Source of the DNA: Congeria kusceri
Lineage: Eukaryota > Mollusca > Bivalvia > Myida > Dreissenidae
Length of the DNA stretch: 64,000 bases
Reading direction: 5' to 3'
NCBI GenBank assembly: GCA_027627225.1
Contig: CM051027.1
Coordinates: forward strand, 42,407,618-42,471,617
Of the stretch, positions 49,097-63,015 are shown piece after piece (position 1 is the stretch's first letter; every line of letters starts with the position of its first letter). The position numbers were made by a program, and so were the translations under genes. The notes beneath the pieces were generated by a model. That model searched no databases and was not told the origin of the DNA. It saw nothing but the letters and a program-made list of their open reading frames with translations.

Positions 49097-50835
49097 ATGG
49101 ATATAACTGAAAGCTACAAACACTGTAGCCACATTCATTTTGAGGTATCGTGTTCGGAAGTGCTTTTGCCATATAACTATGATATTGCCAAGCGTTTCTC
49201 TATTCGTTGTGGCAAATTGTGTCTCTGGAGAAGAATCATCTCAGTTAGCGACCCGTTTCGAAGTTCACAATGTATGTTTATGTAAAAACTATGAAATATA
49301 TGCAAAACAGTTTGCAACGTAATGTATACGTTTCGTAATGTTGGCGTTTCCGGTAAAACCTGCGAATGGATATAATTGAAAGCTATAAACACTGTAGCCA
49401 CACTACTGTCACATTCATATTAAGGTTTCGACTCCGGAACCGCTTTCGCAATATAACTACAATATTGGAAAGCATTTATAGCTTCGTAGTGCTGAATTGC
49501 GTCCTTCGAGATGAATCATTGCGATATCATTGCGACAGAGCAAATATCTTAGTAAGCGACACGTTCGGAGCAAATAGATAATCGATGTTTATACAAGAAA
49601 TATGAAATGTATCCAAAACAGTTTGCAACGTATTGTATGCGATTTTATCGGCGGTTCCGGTGAAACCTGCCAATTGAAATAAATGGGAGTTATAACTGAG
49701 GTAGCAACCCCAATTTTATATTGATCTTTTGACAATATGAAGCGCATTCACTTTGCCAAGCGTTTTACTTTTCGTCGGGCTTACTTGAATATTTTCGCTA
49801 GAATCTTTGCAATACTTTGGAGAGTGTAAATTACTCAGATAGCGACGCGTTCGAAGTTCACAATTGATGTTTATGTAGAAACTATCAAATGTATCCAAAA
49901 CAGTTTGCAACGTTTCGTTATATTGACGTTTCCGGTGAAACTTGCGAATGGTTATAATTTAAAGCTACAAACAGTGTAGCCACACTAGTGTCACATTCAT
50001 TTTTAAGGTATCGTGTTCGCAAGAGCTTTCGCAAGACATAAGTCTCCAAGCGTTTCTCTTTTCGTAGTGTCGAATACTGCATTTATCAGTTAACAATGGA
50101 TGTTAATGTAAAAACTATGAAATATATCGATTTATCCAATACAGTTTTAATCGAAGATATAAATACGGTCGACACAGTGTTCTGCAACCGATCTATTGGT
50201 TATGTGCAAACCACGATCTTTTGCACGCTAACTTGGATATTGAAATGTATCAAAAACTGTTAGCGCCGTATTGTATATTTTGAAAGCTGCAAACACTGTA
50301 AGTTAACGCGTTTGTAAGTGTTTTCGCAATTTAACTATGATATTGTCGAGCGATTCTCTCTTGGTCGAGCCGAATTGCGTCGCTCGAGAAGAATCATTGC
50401 GATACTTTGGAGGGAGCAACTATCTGTTAGACACGTTTGAAGTTCGTAACCGGTGTTTCAGAAACAAGTCTGAAATACATCAAAAACTGTTTGCAACATT
50501 TTGTAATCGTTGCGATTTTATCGGCGTATCCGGTGAAACCTGCGAACTGAAATAAATGGGAGTTATAATTGAGGTAGAAACCCCAATTTTATATTGATCT
50601 TTTGACAATATGAAGCGCATTCACTTTGCCAAGCGTTTTACTTTTTGTCGGGCTTGCTTGAATATTTTAGCTCGAATCTTTGCAATACTTTGGAGAGTGT
50701 AAATTACTCAGATAGCGACGCGTTCGATGTTCACAATTGATGTTCATATTTGTTTTTTAATATATCCAAAACTGTTTGCACCGTATTATAAACGTTTCGG
50801 TATGTTGGCGTTTCCGTTTCCGGTGAAACCTGCGA
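49097..50835 (+). repeat. HOR unit 26, hexamer 1739 bp
   Basis: Standard hexamer. M3 has the 'gtagaaac' form and M6 has 'gtagaaacccc' with 'agctcgaatc'. Confidence 0.93.
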
Positions 50836-53447
50836 ATGGATATAACTGAAAGCTACAAACACTGTAGCCACATTCATTTTGAGGTATCGTGTTCGGAAGT
50901 GCTTTTGCCATATAACTATGATATTGCCAAGCGTTTCTCTATTCGTTGTGGCAAATTGTGTCTCTGGAGAAGAATCATCTCAGTTAGCGACCCGTTTCGA
51001 AGTTCACAATGTATGTTTATGTAAAAACTATGAAATATATGCAAAACAGTTTGCAACGTAATGTATACGTTTCGTAATGTTGGCGTTTCCGGTAAAACCT
51101 GCGAATGGATATAATTGAAAGCTATAAACACTGTAGCCACACTACTGTCACATTCATATTAAGGTTTCGACTCCGGAACCGCTTTCGCAATATAACTACA
51201 ATATTGGAAAGCATTTATAGCTTCGTAGTGCTGAATTGCGTCCTTCGAGATGAATCATTGCGATATCATTGCGACAGAGCAAATATCTTAGTAAGCGACA
51301 CGTTCGGAGCAAATAGATAATCGATGTTTATACAAGAAATATGAAATGTATCCAAAACAGTTTGCAACGTATTGTATGCGATTTTATCGGCGGTTCCGGT
51401 GAAACCTGCCAATTGAAATAAATGGGAGTTATAACTGAGGTAGCAACCCCAATTTTATATTGATCTTTTGACAATATGAAGCGCATTCACTTTGCCAAGC
51501 GTTTTACTTTTCGTCGGGCTTACTTGAATATTTTCGCTCGAATCTTTGCTATACTTTGGAGAGTGTAAATTACTCAGATAGCGACGCGTTCGAAGTTCAC
51601 AATTGATGTTTATGTAGAAACTATCAAATGTATCCAAAACAGTTTGCAACGTTTCGTTATATTGACGTTTCCGGTGAAACTTGCGAATGGTTATAATTTA
51701 AAGCTACAAACAGTGTAGCCACACTAGTGTCACATTCATTTTTAAGGTATCGTGTTCGCAAGAGCTTTCGCAAGACATAAGTCTCCAAGCGTTTCTCTTT
51801 TCGTAGTGTCGAATACTGCATTTATCAGTTAACAATGGATGTTAATGTAAAAACTATGAAATATATCGATTTATCCAATACAGTTTTAATCGAAGATATA
51901 AATACGGTCGACACAGTGTTCTGCAACCGATCTATTGGTTATGTGCAAACCACGATCTTTTGCACGCTAACTTGGATATTGAAATGTATCAAAAACTGTT
52001 AGCGCCGTATTGTATATTTTGAAAGCTGCAAACACTGTAAGTTAACGCGTTTGTAAGTGTTTTCGCAATTTAACTATGATATTGTCGAGCGATTCTCTCT
52101 TGGTCGAGCCGAATTGCGTCGCTCGAGAAGAATCATTGCGATACTTTGGAGGGAGCAACTATCTGTTAGACACGTTTGAAGTTCGTAACCGGTGTTTCAG
52201 AAACAAGTCTGAAATACATCAAAAACTGTTTGCAACATGATGTAATCATTGCGATTTTATCGGCGTATCCGGTGAAACCTGCGAACTGAAATAAATTTGA
52301 GTTATAATTGAGGTAGCAACCCCAATTTTATATTGATCTTTTGACAATATGAAGCGCATTCACTTTGCCAAGCGTTTTACTTTTCGTCGGGCTTACTTGA
52401 ATATTTTCGCTAGAATCTTTGCAATACTTTGGAGAGTGTAAATTACTCAGATAGCGACGCGTTCGAAGTTCACAATTGATGTTTATGTACAAACTATCAA
52501 ATGTATCCAAAACAGTTTGCAACGTTTCGTTATATTGACGTTTCCGGTGAAACTTGCGAATGGTTATAATTTAAAGCTACAAACAGTGTAGCCACACTAG
52601 TGTCACATTCATTTTTAAGGTATCGTGTTCGCAAGAGCTTTCGCAAGACATAAGTCTCCAAGCGTTTCTCTTTTCGTAGTGTCGAATACTGCATTTATCA
52701 GTTAACAATGGATGTTAATGTAAAAACTATGAAATATATCGATTTATCCAATACAGTTTTAATCGAAGATATAAATACGGTCGACACAGTGTTCTGCAAC
52801 CGATCTATTGGTTATGTGCAAACCACGATCTTTTGCACGCTAACTTGGATATTGAAATGTATCAAAAACTGTTAGCGCCGTATTGTATATTTTGAAAGCT
52901 GCAAACACTGTAAGTTAACGCGTTTGTAAGTGTTTTCGCAATTTAACTATGATATTGTCGAGCGATTCTCTCTTGGTCGAGCCGAATTGCGTCGCTCGAG
53001 AAGAATCATTGCGATACTTTGGAGGGAGCAACTATCTGTTAGACACGTTTGAAGTTCGTAACCGGTGTTTCAGAAACAAGTCTGAAATACATCAAAAACT
53101 GTTTGCAACATTTTGTAATCGTTGCGATTTTATCGGCGTATCCGGTGAAACCTGCGAACTGAAATAAATGGGAGTTATAATTGAGGTAGCAACCCCAATT
53201 TTATATTGATCTTTTGACAATATGAAGCGCATTCACTTTGCCAAGCGTTTTACTTTTTGTCGGGCTTGCTTGAATATTTTAGCTAGAATCTTTGCAATAC
53301 TTTGGAGAGTGTAAATTACTCAGATAGCGACGCGTTCGATGTTCACAATTGATGTTCATATTTGTTTTTTAATATATCCAAAACTGTTTGCACCGTATTA
53401 TAAACGTTTCGGTATGTTGGCGTTTCCGTTTCCGGTGAAACCTGCGA
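50836..53447 (+). repeat. HOR unit 27, nonamer 2612 bp
   Basis: Nonamer with M3*, M5v ('catgat' at 52236) and the hybrid. Its M5v uniquely ends 'cctgcgaactg' instead of 'cctgccaactg', as if that end had been converted by normal M5. Confidence 0.93.
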
Positions 53448-56059
53448 ATGGATATAACTGAAAGCTACAAACACTGTAGCCACATTCATTTTGAGGTATC
53501 GTGTTCGGAAGTGCTTTTGCCATATAACTATGATATTGCCAAGCGTTTCTCTATTCGTTGTGGCAAATTGTGTCTCTGGAGAAGAATCATCTCAGTTAGC
53601 GACCCGTTTCGAAGTTCACAATGTATGTTTATGTAAAAACTATGAAATATATGCAAAACAGTTTGCAACGTAATGTATACGTTTCGTAATGTTGGCGTTT
53701 CCGGTAAAACCTGCGAATGGATATAATTGAAAGCTATAAACACTGTAGCCACACTACTGTCACATTCATATTAAGGTTTCGACTCCGGAACCGCTTTCGC
53801 AATATAACTACAATATTGGAAAGCATTTATAGCTTCGTAGTGCTGAATTGCGTCCTTCGAGATGAATCATTGCGATATCATTGCGACAGAGCAAATATCT
53901 TAGTAAGCGACACGTTCGGAGCAAATAGATAATCGATGTTTATACAAGAAATATGAAATGTATCCAAAACAGTTTGCAACGTATTGTATGCGATTTTATC
54001 GGCGGTTCCGGTGAAACCTGCCAATTGAAATAAATGGGAGTTATAACTGAGGTAGCAACCCCAATTTTATATTGATCTTTTGACAATATGAAGCGCATTC
54101 ACTTTGCCAAGCGTTTTACTTTTCGTCGGGCTTACTTGAATATTTTCGCTCGAATCTTTGCTATACTTTGGAGAGTGTAAATTACTCAGATAGCGACGCG
54201 TTCGAAGTTCACAATTGATGTTTATGTACAAACTATCAAATGTATCCAAAACAGTTTGCAACGTTTCGTTATATTGACGTTTCCGGTGAAACTTGCGAAT
54301 GGTTATAATTTAAAGCTACAAACAGTGTAGCCACACTAGTGTCACATTCATTTTTAAGGTATCGTGTTCGCAAGAGCTTTCGCAAGACATAAGTCTCCAA
54401 GCGTTTCTCTTTTCGTAGTGTCGAATACTGCATTTATCAGTTAACAATGGATGTTAATGTAAAAACTATGAAATATATCGATTTATCCAATACAGTTTTA
54501 ATCGAAGATATAAATACGGTCGACACAGTGTTCTGCAACCGATCTATTGGTTATGTGCAAACCACGATCTTTTGCACGCTAACTTGGATATTGAAATGTA
54601 TCAAAAACTGTTAGCGCCGTATTGTATATTTTGAAAGCTGCAAACACTGTAAGTTAACGCGTTTGTAAGTGTTTTCGCAATTTAACTATGATATTGTCGA
54701 GCGATTCTCTCTTGGTCGAGCCGAATTGCGTCGCTCGAGAAGAATCATTGCGATACTTTGGAGGGAGCAACTATCTGTTAGACACGTTTGAAGTTCGTAA
54801 CCGGTGTTTCAGAAACAAGTCTGAAATACATCAAAAACTGTTTGCAACATGATGTAATCATTGCGATTTTATCGGCGTATCCGGTGAAACCTGCCAACTG
54901 AAATAAATTTGAGTTATAATTGAGGTAGCAACCCCAATTTTATATTGATCTTTTGACAATATGAAGCGCATTCACTTTGCCAAGCGTTTTACTTTTCGTC
55001 GGGCTTACTTGAATATTTTCGCTAGAATCTTTGCAATACTTTGGAGAGTGTAAATTACTCAGATAGCGACGCGTTCGAAGTTCACAATTGATGTTTATGT
55101 AGAAACTATCAAATGTATCCAAAACAGTTTGCAACGTTTCGTTATATTGACGTTTCCGGTGAAACTTGCGAATGGTTATAATTTAAAGCTACAAACAGTG
55201 TAGCCACACTAGTGTCACATTCATTTTTAAGGTATCGTGTTCGCAAGAGCTTTCGCAAGACATAAGTCTCCAAGCGTTTCTCTTTTCGTAGTGTCGAATA
55301 CTGCATTTATCAGTTAACAATGGATGTTAATGTAAAAACTATGAAATATATCGATTTATCCAATACAGTTTTAATCGAAGATATAAATACGGTCGACACA
55401 GTGTTCTGCAACCGATCTATTGGTTATGTGCAAACCACGATCTTTTGCACGCTAACTTGGATATTGAAATGTATCAAAAACTGTTAGCGCCGTATTGTAT
55501 ATTTTGAAAGCTGCAAACACTGTAAGTTAACGCGTTTGTAAGTGTTTTCGCAATTTAACTATGATATTGTCGAGCGATTCTCTCTTGGTCGAGCCGAATT
55601 GCGTCGCTCGAGAAGAATCATTGCGATACTTTGGAGGGAGCAACTATCTGTTAGACACGTTTGAAGTTCGTAACCGGTGTTTCAGAAACAAGTCTGAAAT
55701 ACATCAAAAACTGTTTGCAACATTTTGTAATCGTTGCGATTTTATCGGCGTATCCGGTGAAACCTGCGAACTGAAATAAATGGGAGTTATAATTGAGGTA
55801 GCAACCCCAATTTTATATTGATCTTTTGACAATATGAAGCGCATTCACTTTGCCAAGCGTTTTACTTTTTGTCGGGCTTGCTTGAATATTTTAGCTAGAA
55901 TCTTTGCAATACTTTGGAGAGTGTAAATTACTCAGATAGCGACGCGTTCGATGTTCACAATTGATGTTCATATTTGTTTTTTAATATATCCAAAACTGTT
56001 TGCACCGTATTATAAACGTTTCGGTATGTTGGCGTTTCCGTTTCCGGTGAAACCTGCGA
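53448..56059 (+). repeat. HOR unit 28, nonamer 2612 bp
   Basis: Nonamer with M3*, M5v ('catgat' at 54848) and the hybrid. Units 27 and 28 are the only two adjacent nonamers in the window. Confidence 0.93.
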
Positions 56060-57798
56060 ATGGATATAACTGAAAGCTACAAACACTGTAGCCACATTCA
56101 TTTTGAGGTATCGTGTTCGGAAGTGCTTTTGCCATATAACTATGATATTGCCAAGCGTTTCTCTATTCGTTGTGGCAAATTGTGTCTCTGGAGAAGAATC
56201 ATCTCAGTTAGCGACCCGTTTCGAAGTTCACAATGTATGTTTATGTAAAAACTATGAAATATATGCAAAACAGTTTGCAACGTAATGTATACGTTTCGTA
56301 ATGTTGGCGTTTCCGGTAAAACCTGCGAATGGATATAATTGAAAGCTATAAACACTGTAGCCACACTACTGTCACATTCATATTAAGGTTTCGACTCCGG
56401 AACCGCTTTCGCAATATAACTACAATATTGGAAAGCATTTATAGCTTCGTAGTGCTGAATTGCGTCCTTCGAGATGAATCATTGCGATATCATTGCGACA
56501 GAGCAAATATCTTAGTAAGCGACACGTTCGGAGCAAATAGATAATCGATGTTTATACAAGAAATATGAAATGTATCCAAAACAGTTTGCAACGTATTGTA
56601 TGCGATTTTATCGGCGGTTCCGGTGAAACCTGCCAATTGAAATAAATGGGAGTTATAACTGAGGTAGCAACCCCAATTTTATATTGATCTTTTGACAATA
56701 TGAAGCGCATTCACTTTGCCAAGCGTTTTACTTTTCGTCGGGCTTACTTGAATATTTTCGCTAGAATCTTTGCAATACTTTGGAGAGTGTAAATTACTCA
56801 GATAGCGACGCGTTCGAAGTTCACAATTGATGTTTATGTACAAACTATCAAATGTATCCAAAACAGTTTGCAACGTTTCGTTATATTGACGTTTCCGGTG
56901 AAACTTGCGAATGGTTATAATTTAAAGCTACAAACAGTGTAGCCACACTAGTGTCACATTCATTTTTAAGGTATCGTGTTCGCAAGAGCTTTCGCAAGAC
57001 ATAAGTCTCCAAGCGTTTCTCTTTTCGTAGTGTCGAATACTGCATTTATCAGTTAACAATGGATGTTAATGTAAAAACTATGAAATATATCGATTTATCC
57101 AATACAGTTTTAATCGAAGATATAAATACGGTCGACACAGTGTTCTGCAACCGATCTATTGGTTATGTGCAAACCACGATCTTTTGCACGCTAACTTGGA
57201 TATTGAAATGTATCAAAAACTGTTAGCGCCGTATTGTATATTTTGAAAGCTGCAAACACTGTAAGTTAACGCGTTTGTAAGTGTTTTCGCAATTTAACTA
57301 TGATATTGTCGAGCGATTCTCTCTTGGTCGAGCCGAATTGCGTCGCTCGAGAAGAATCATTGCGATACTTTGGAGGGAGCAACTATCTGTTAGACACGTT
57401 TGAAGTTCGTAACCGGTGTTTCAGAAACAAGTCTGAAATACATCAAAAACTGTTTGCAACATTTTGTAATCGTTGCGATTTTATCGGCGTATCCGGTGAA
57501 ACCTGCGAACTGAAATAAATGGGAGTTATAATTGAGGTAGAAACCCCAATTTTATATTGATCTTTTGACAATATGAAGCGCATTCACTTTGCCAAGCGTT
57601 TTACTTTTTGTCGGGCTTGCTTGAATATTTTAGCTCGAATCTTTGCAATACTTTGGAGAGTGTAAATTACTCAGATAGCGACGCGTTCGATGTTCACAAT
57701 TGATGTTCATATTTGTTTTTTAATATATCCAAAACTGTTTGCACCGTATTATAAACGTTTCGGTATGTTGGCGTTTCCGTTTCCGGTGAAACCTGCGA
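56060..57798 (+). repeat. HOR unit 29, hexamer 1739 bp
   Basis: Standard hexamer. M6 has 'gtagaaacccc' and 'agctcgaatc'. Confidence 0.93.
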
Positions 57799-59537
57799 AT
57801 GGATATAACTGAAAGCTACAAACACTGTAGCCACATTCATTTTGAGGTATCGTGTTCGGAAGTGCTTTTGCCATATAACTATGATATTGCCAAGCGTTTC
57901 TCTATTCGTTGTGGCAAATTGTGTCTCTGGAGAAGAATCATCTCAGTTAGCGACCCGTTTCGAAGTTCACAATGTATGTTTATGTAAAAACTATGAAATA
58001 TATGCAAAACAGTTTGCAACGTAATGTATACGTTTCGTAATGTTGGCGTTTCCGGTAAAACCTGCGAATGGATATAATTGAAAGCTATAAACACTGTAGC
58101 CACACTACTGTCACATTCATATTAAGGTTTCGACTCCGGAACCGCTTTCGCAATATAACTACAATATTGGAAAGCATTTATAGCTTCGTAGTGCTGAATT
58201 GCGTCCTTCGAGATGAATCATTGCGATATCATTGCGACAGAGCAAATATCTTAGTAAGCGACACGTTCGGAGCAAATAGATAATCGATGTTTATACAAGA
58301 AATATGAAATGTATCCAAAACAGTTTGCAACGTATTGTATGCGATTTTATCGGCGGTTCCGGTGAAACCTGCCAATTGAAATAAATGGGAGTTATAACTG
58401 AGGTAGCAACCCCAATTTTATATTGATCTTTTGACAATATGAAGCGCATTCACTTTGCCAAGCGTTTTACTTTTCGTCGGGCTTACTTGAATATTTTCGC
58501 TAGAATCTTTGCAATACTTTGGAGAGTGTAAATTACTCAGATAGCGACGCGTTCGAAGTTCACAATTGATGTTTATGTACAAACTATCAAATGTATCCAA
58601 AACAGTTTGCAACGTTTCGTTATATTGACGTTTCCGGTGAAACTTGCGAATGGTTATAATTTAAAGCTACAAACAGTGTAGCCACACTAGTGTCACATTC
58701 ATTTTTAAGGTATCGTGTTCGCAAGAGCTTTCGCAAGACATAAGTCTCCAAGCGTTTCTCTTTTCGTAGTGTCGAATACTGCATTTATCAGTTAACAATG
58801 GATGTTAATGTAAAAACTATGAAATATATCGATTTATCCAATACAGTTTTAATCGAAGATATAAATACGGTCGACACAGTGTTCTGCAACCGATCTATTG
58901 GTTATGTGCAAACCACGATCTTTTGCACGCTAACTTGGATATTGAAATGTATCAAAAACTGTTAGCGCCGTATTGTATATTTTGAAAGCTGCAAACACTG
59001 TAAGTTGACGCGTTTGTAAGTGTTTTCGCAATTTAACTATGATATTGTCGAGCGATTCTCTCTTGGTCGAGCCGAATTGCGTCGCTCGAGAAGAATCATT
59101 GCGATACTTTGGAGGGAGCAACTATCTGTTAGACACGTTTGAAGTTCGTAACCGGTGTTTCAGAAACAAGTCTGAAATACATCAAAAACTGTTTGCAACA
59201 TTTTGTAATCGTTGCGATTTTATCGGCGTATCCGGTGAAACCTGCGAACTGAAATAAATGGGAGTTATAATTGAGGTAGAAACCCCAATTTTATATTGAT
59301 CTTTTGACAATATGAAGCGCATTCACTTTGCCAAGCGTTTTACTTTTTGTCGGGCTTGCTTGAATATTTTAGCTCGAATCTTTGCAATACTTTGGAGAGT
59401 GTAAATTACTCAGATAGCGACGCGTTCGATGTTCACAATTGATGTTCATATTTGTTTTTTAATATATCCAAAACTGTTTGCACCGTATTATAAACGTTTC
59501 GGTATGTTGGCGTTTCCGTTTCCGGTGAAACCTGCGA
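57799..59537 (+). repeat. HOR unit 30, hexamer 1739 bp
   Basis: Hexamer with G at 59007 in M5 ('taagttgacgcg'), shared only with unit 32 at +3478 bp, together with the same M6 haplotype. Confidence 0.93.
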
Positions 59538-61276
59538 ATGGATATAACTGAAAGCTACAAACACTGTAGCCACATTCATTTTGAGGTATCGTGTTCGGAA
59601 GTGCTTTTGCCATATAACTATGATATTGCCAAGCGTTTCTCTATTCGTTGTGGCAAATTGTGTCTCTGGAGAAGAATCATCTCAGTTAGCGACCCGTTTC
59701 GAAGTTCACAATGTATGTTTATGTAAAAACTATGAAATATATGCAAAACAGTTTGCAACGTAATGTATACGTTTCGTAATGTTGGCGTTTCCGGTAAAAC
59801 CTGCGAATGGATATAATTGAAAGCTATAAACACTGTAGCCACACTACTGTCACATTCATATTAAGGTTTCGACTCCGGAACCGCTTTCGCAATATAACTA
59901 CAATATTGGAAAGCATTTATAGCTTCGTAGTGCTGAATTGCGTCCTTCGAGATGAATCATTGCGATATCATTGCGACAGAGCAAATATCTTAGTAAGCGA
60001 CACGTTCGGAGCAAATAGATAATCGATGTTTATACAAGAAATATGAAATGTATCCAAAACAGTTTGCAACGTATTGTATGCGATTTTATCGGCGGTTCCG
60101 GTGAAACCTGCCAATTGAAATAAATGGGAGTTATAACTGAGGTAGCAACCCCAATTTTATATTGATCTTTTGACAATATGAAGCGCATTCACTTTGCCAA
60201 GCGTTTTACTTTTCGTCGGGCTTACTTGAATATTTTCGCTAGAATCTTTGCAATACTTTGGAGAGTGTAAATTACTCAGATAGCGACGCGTTCGAAGTTC
60301 ACAATTGATGTTTATGTAGAAACTATCAAATGTATCCAAAACAGTTTGCAACGTTTCGTTATATTGACGTTTCCGGTGAAACTTGCGAATGGTTATAATT
60401 TAAAGCTACAAACAGTGTAGCCACACTAGTGTCACATTCATTTTTAAGGTATCGTGTTCGCAAGAGCTTTCGCAAGACATAAGTCTCCAAGCGTTTCTCT
60501 TTTCGTAGTGTCGAATACTGCATTTATCAGTTAACAATGGATGTTAATGTAAAAACTATGAAATATATCGATTTATCCAATACAGTTTTAATCGAAGATA
60601 TAAATACGGTCGACACAGTGTTCTGCAACCGATCTATTGGTTATGTGCAAACCACGATCTTTTGCACGCTAACTTGGATATTGAAATGTATCAAAAACTG
60701 TTAGCGCCGTATTGTATATTTTGAAAGCTGCAAACACTGTAAGTTAACGCGTTTGTAAGTGTTTTCGCAATTTAACTATGATATTGTCGAGCGATTCTCT
60801 CTTGGTCGAGCCGAATTGCGTCGCTCGAGAAGAATCATTGCGATACTTTGGAGGGAGCAACTATCTGTTAGACACGTTTGAAGTTCGTAACCGGTGTTTC
60901 AGAAACAAGTCTGAAATACATCAAAAACTGTTTGCAACATTTTGTAATCGTTGCGATTTTATCGGCGTATCCGGTGAAACCTGCGAACTGAAATAAATGG
61001 GAGTTATAATTGAGGTAGCAACCCCAATTTTATATTGATCTTTTGACAATATGAAGCGCATTCACTTTGCCAAGCGTTTTACTTTTTGTCGGGCTTGCTT
61101 GAATATTTTAGCTAGAATCTTTGCAATACTTTGGAGAGTGTAAATTACTCAGATAGCGACGCGTTCGATGTTCACAATTGATGTTCATATTTGTTTTTTA
61201 ATATATCCAAAACTGTTTGCACCGTATTATAAACGTTTCGGTATGTTGGCGTTTCCGTTTCCGGTGAAACCTGCGA
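59538..61276 (+). repeat. HOR unit 31, hexamer 1739 bp
   Basis: Standard hexamer. M3 has 'gtagaaac' and M6 has 'gtagcaacccc' with 'agctagaatc', unlike units 30 and 32 on either side. Confidence 0.93.
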
Positions 61277-63015
61277 ATGGATATAACTGAAAGCTACAAA
61301 CACTGTAGCCACATTCATTTTGAGGTATCGTGTTCGGAAGTGCTTTTGCCATATAACTATGATATTGCCAAGCGTTTCTCTATTCGTTGTGGCAAATTGT
61401 GTCTCTGGAGAAGAATCATCTCAGTTAGCGACCCGTTTCGAAGTTCACAATGTATGTTTATGTAAAAACTATGAAATATATGCAAAACAGTTTGCAACGT
61501 AATGTATACGTTTCGTAATGTTGGCGTTTCCGGTAAAACCTGCGAATGGATATAATTGAAAGCTATAAACACTGTAGCCACACTACTGTCACATTCATAT
61601 TAAGGTTTCGACTCCGGAACCGCTTTCGCAATATAACTACAATATTGGAAAGCATTTATAGCTTCGTAGTGCTGAATTGCGTCCTTCGAGATGAATCATT
61701 GCGATATCATTGCGACAGAGCAAATATCTTAGTAAGCGACACGTTCGGAGCAAATAGATAATCGATGTTTATACAAGAAATATGAAATGTATCCAAAACA
61801 GTTTGCAACGTATTGTATGCGATTTTATCGGCGGTTCCGGTGAAACCTGCCAATTGAAATAAATGGGAGTTATAACTGAGGTAGCAACCCCAATTTTATA
61901 TTGATCTTTTGACAATATGAAGCGCATTCACTTTGCCAAGCGTTTTACTTTTCGTCGGGCTTACTTGAATATTTTCGCTAGAATCTTTGCAATACTTTGG
62001 AGAGTGTAAATTACTCAGATAGCGACGCGTTCGAAGTTCACAATTGATGTTTATGTACAAACTATCAAATGTATCCAAAACAGTTTGCAACGTTTCGTTA
62101 TATTGACGTTTCCGGTGAAACTTGCGAATGGTTATAATTTAAAGCTACAAACAGTGTAGCCACACTAGTGTCACATTCATTTTTAAGGTATCGTGTTCGC
62201 AAGAGCTTTCGCAAGACATAAGTCTCCAAGCGTTTCTCTTTTCGTAGTGTCGAATACTGCATTTATCAGTTAACAATGGATGTTAATGTAAAAACTATGA
62301 AATATATCGATTTATCCAATACAGTTTTAATCGAAGATATAAATACGGTCGACACAGTGTTCTGCAACCGATCTATTGGTTATGTGCAAACCACGATCTT
62401 TTGCACGCTAACTTGGATATTGAAATGTATCAAAAACTGTTAGCGCCGTATTGTATATTTTGAAAGCTGCAAACACTGTAAGTTGACGCGTTTGTAAGTG
62501 TTTTCGCAATTTAACTATGATATTGTCGAGCGATTCTCTCTTGGTCGAGCCGAATTGCGTCGCTCGAGAAGAATCATTGCGATACTTTGGAGGGAGCAAC
62601 TATCTGTTAGACACGTTTGAAGTTCGTAACCGGTGTTTCAGAAACAAGTCTGAAATACATCAAAAACTGTTTGCAACATTTTGTAATCGTTGCGATTTTA
62701 TCGGCGTATCCGGTGAAACCTGCGAACTGAAATAAATGGGAGTTATAATTGAGGTAGAAACCCCAATTTTATATTGATCTTTTGACAATATGAAGCGCAT
62801 TCACTTTGCCAAGCGTTTTACTTTTTGTCGGGCTTGCTTGAATATTTTAGCTCGAATCTTTGCAATACTTTGGAGAGTGTAAATTACTCAGATAGCGACG
62901 CGTTCGATGTTCACAATTGATGTTCATATTTGTTTTTTAATATATCCAAAACTGTTTGCACCGTATTATAAACGTTTCGGTATGTTGGCGTTTCCGTTTC
63001 CGGTGAAACCTGCGA
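61277..63015 (+). repeat. HOR unit 32, hexamer 1739 bp
   Basis: Hexamer resembling unit 30, with G at 62485 in M5 and M6 of the 'gtagaaacccc'/'agctcgaatc' haplotype. Confidence 0.93.

Noticed and set aside
58930..59121. 63-codon minus-strand ORF, also at 62408-62599
   Set aside because: It appears only where the single base G at 59007 or 62485 removes a stop. It is a copy of a satellite polymorphism, not a gene.
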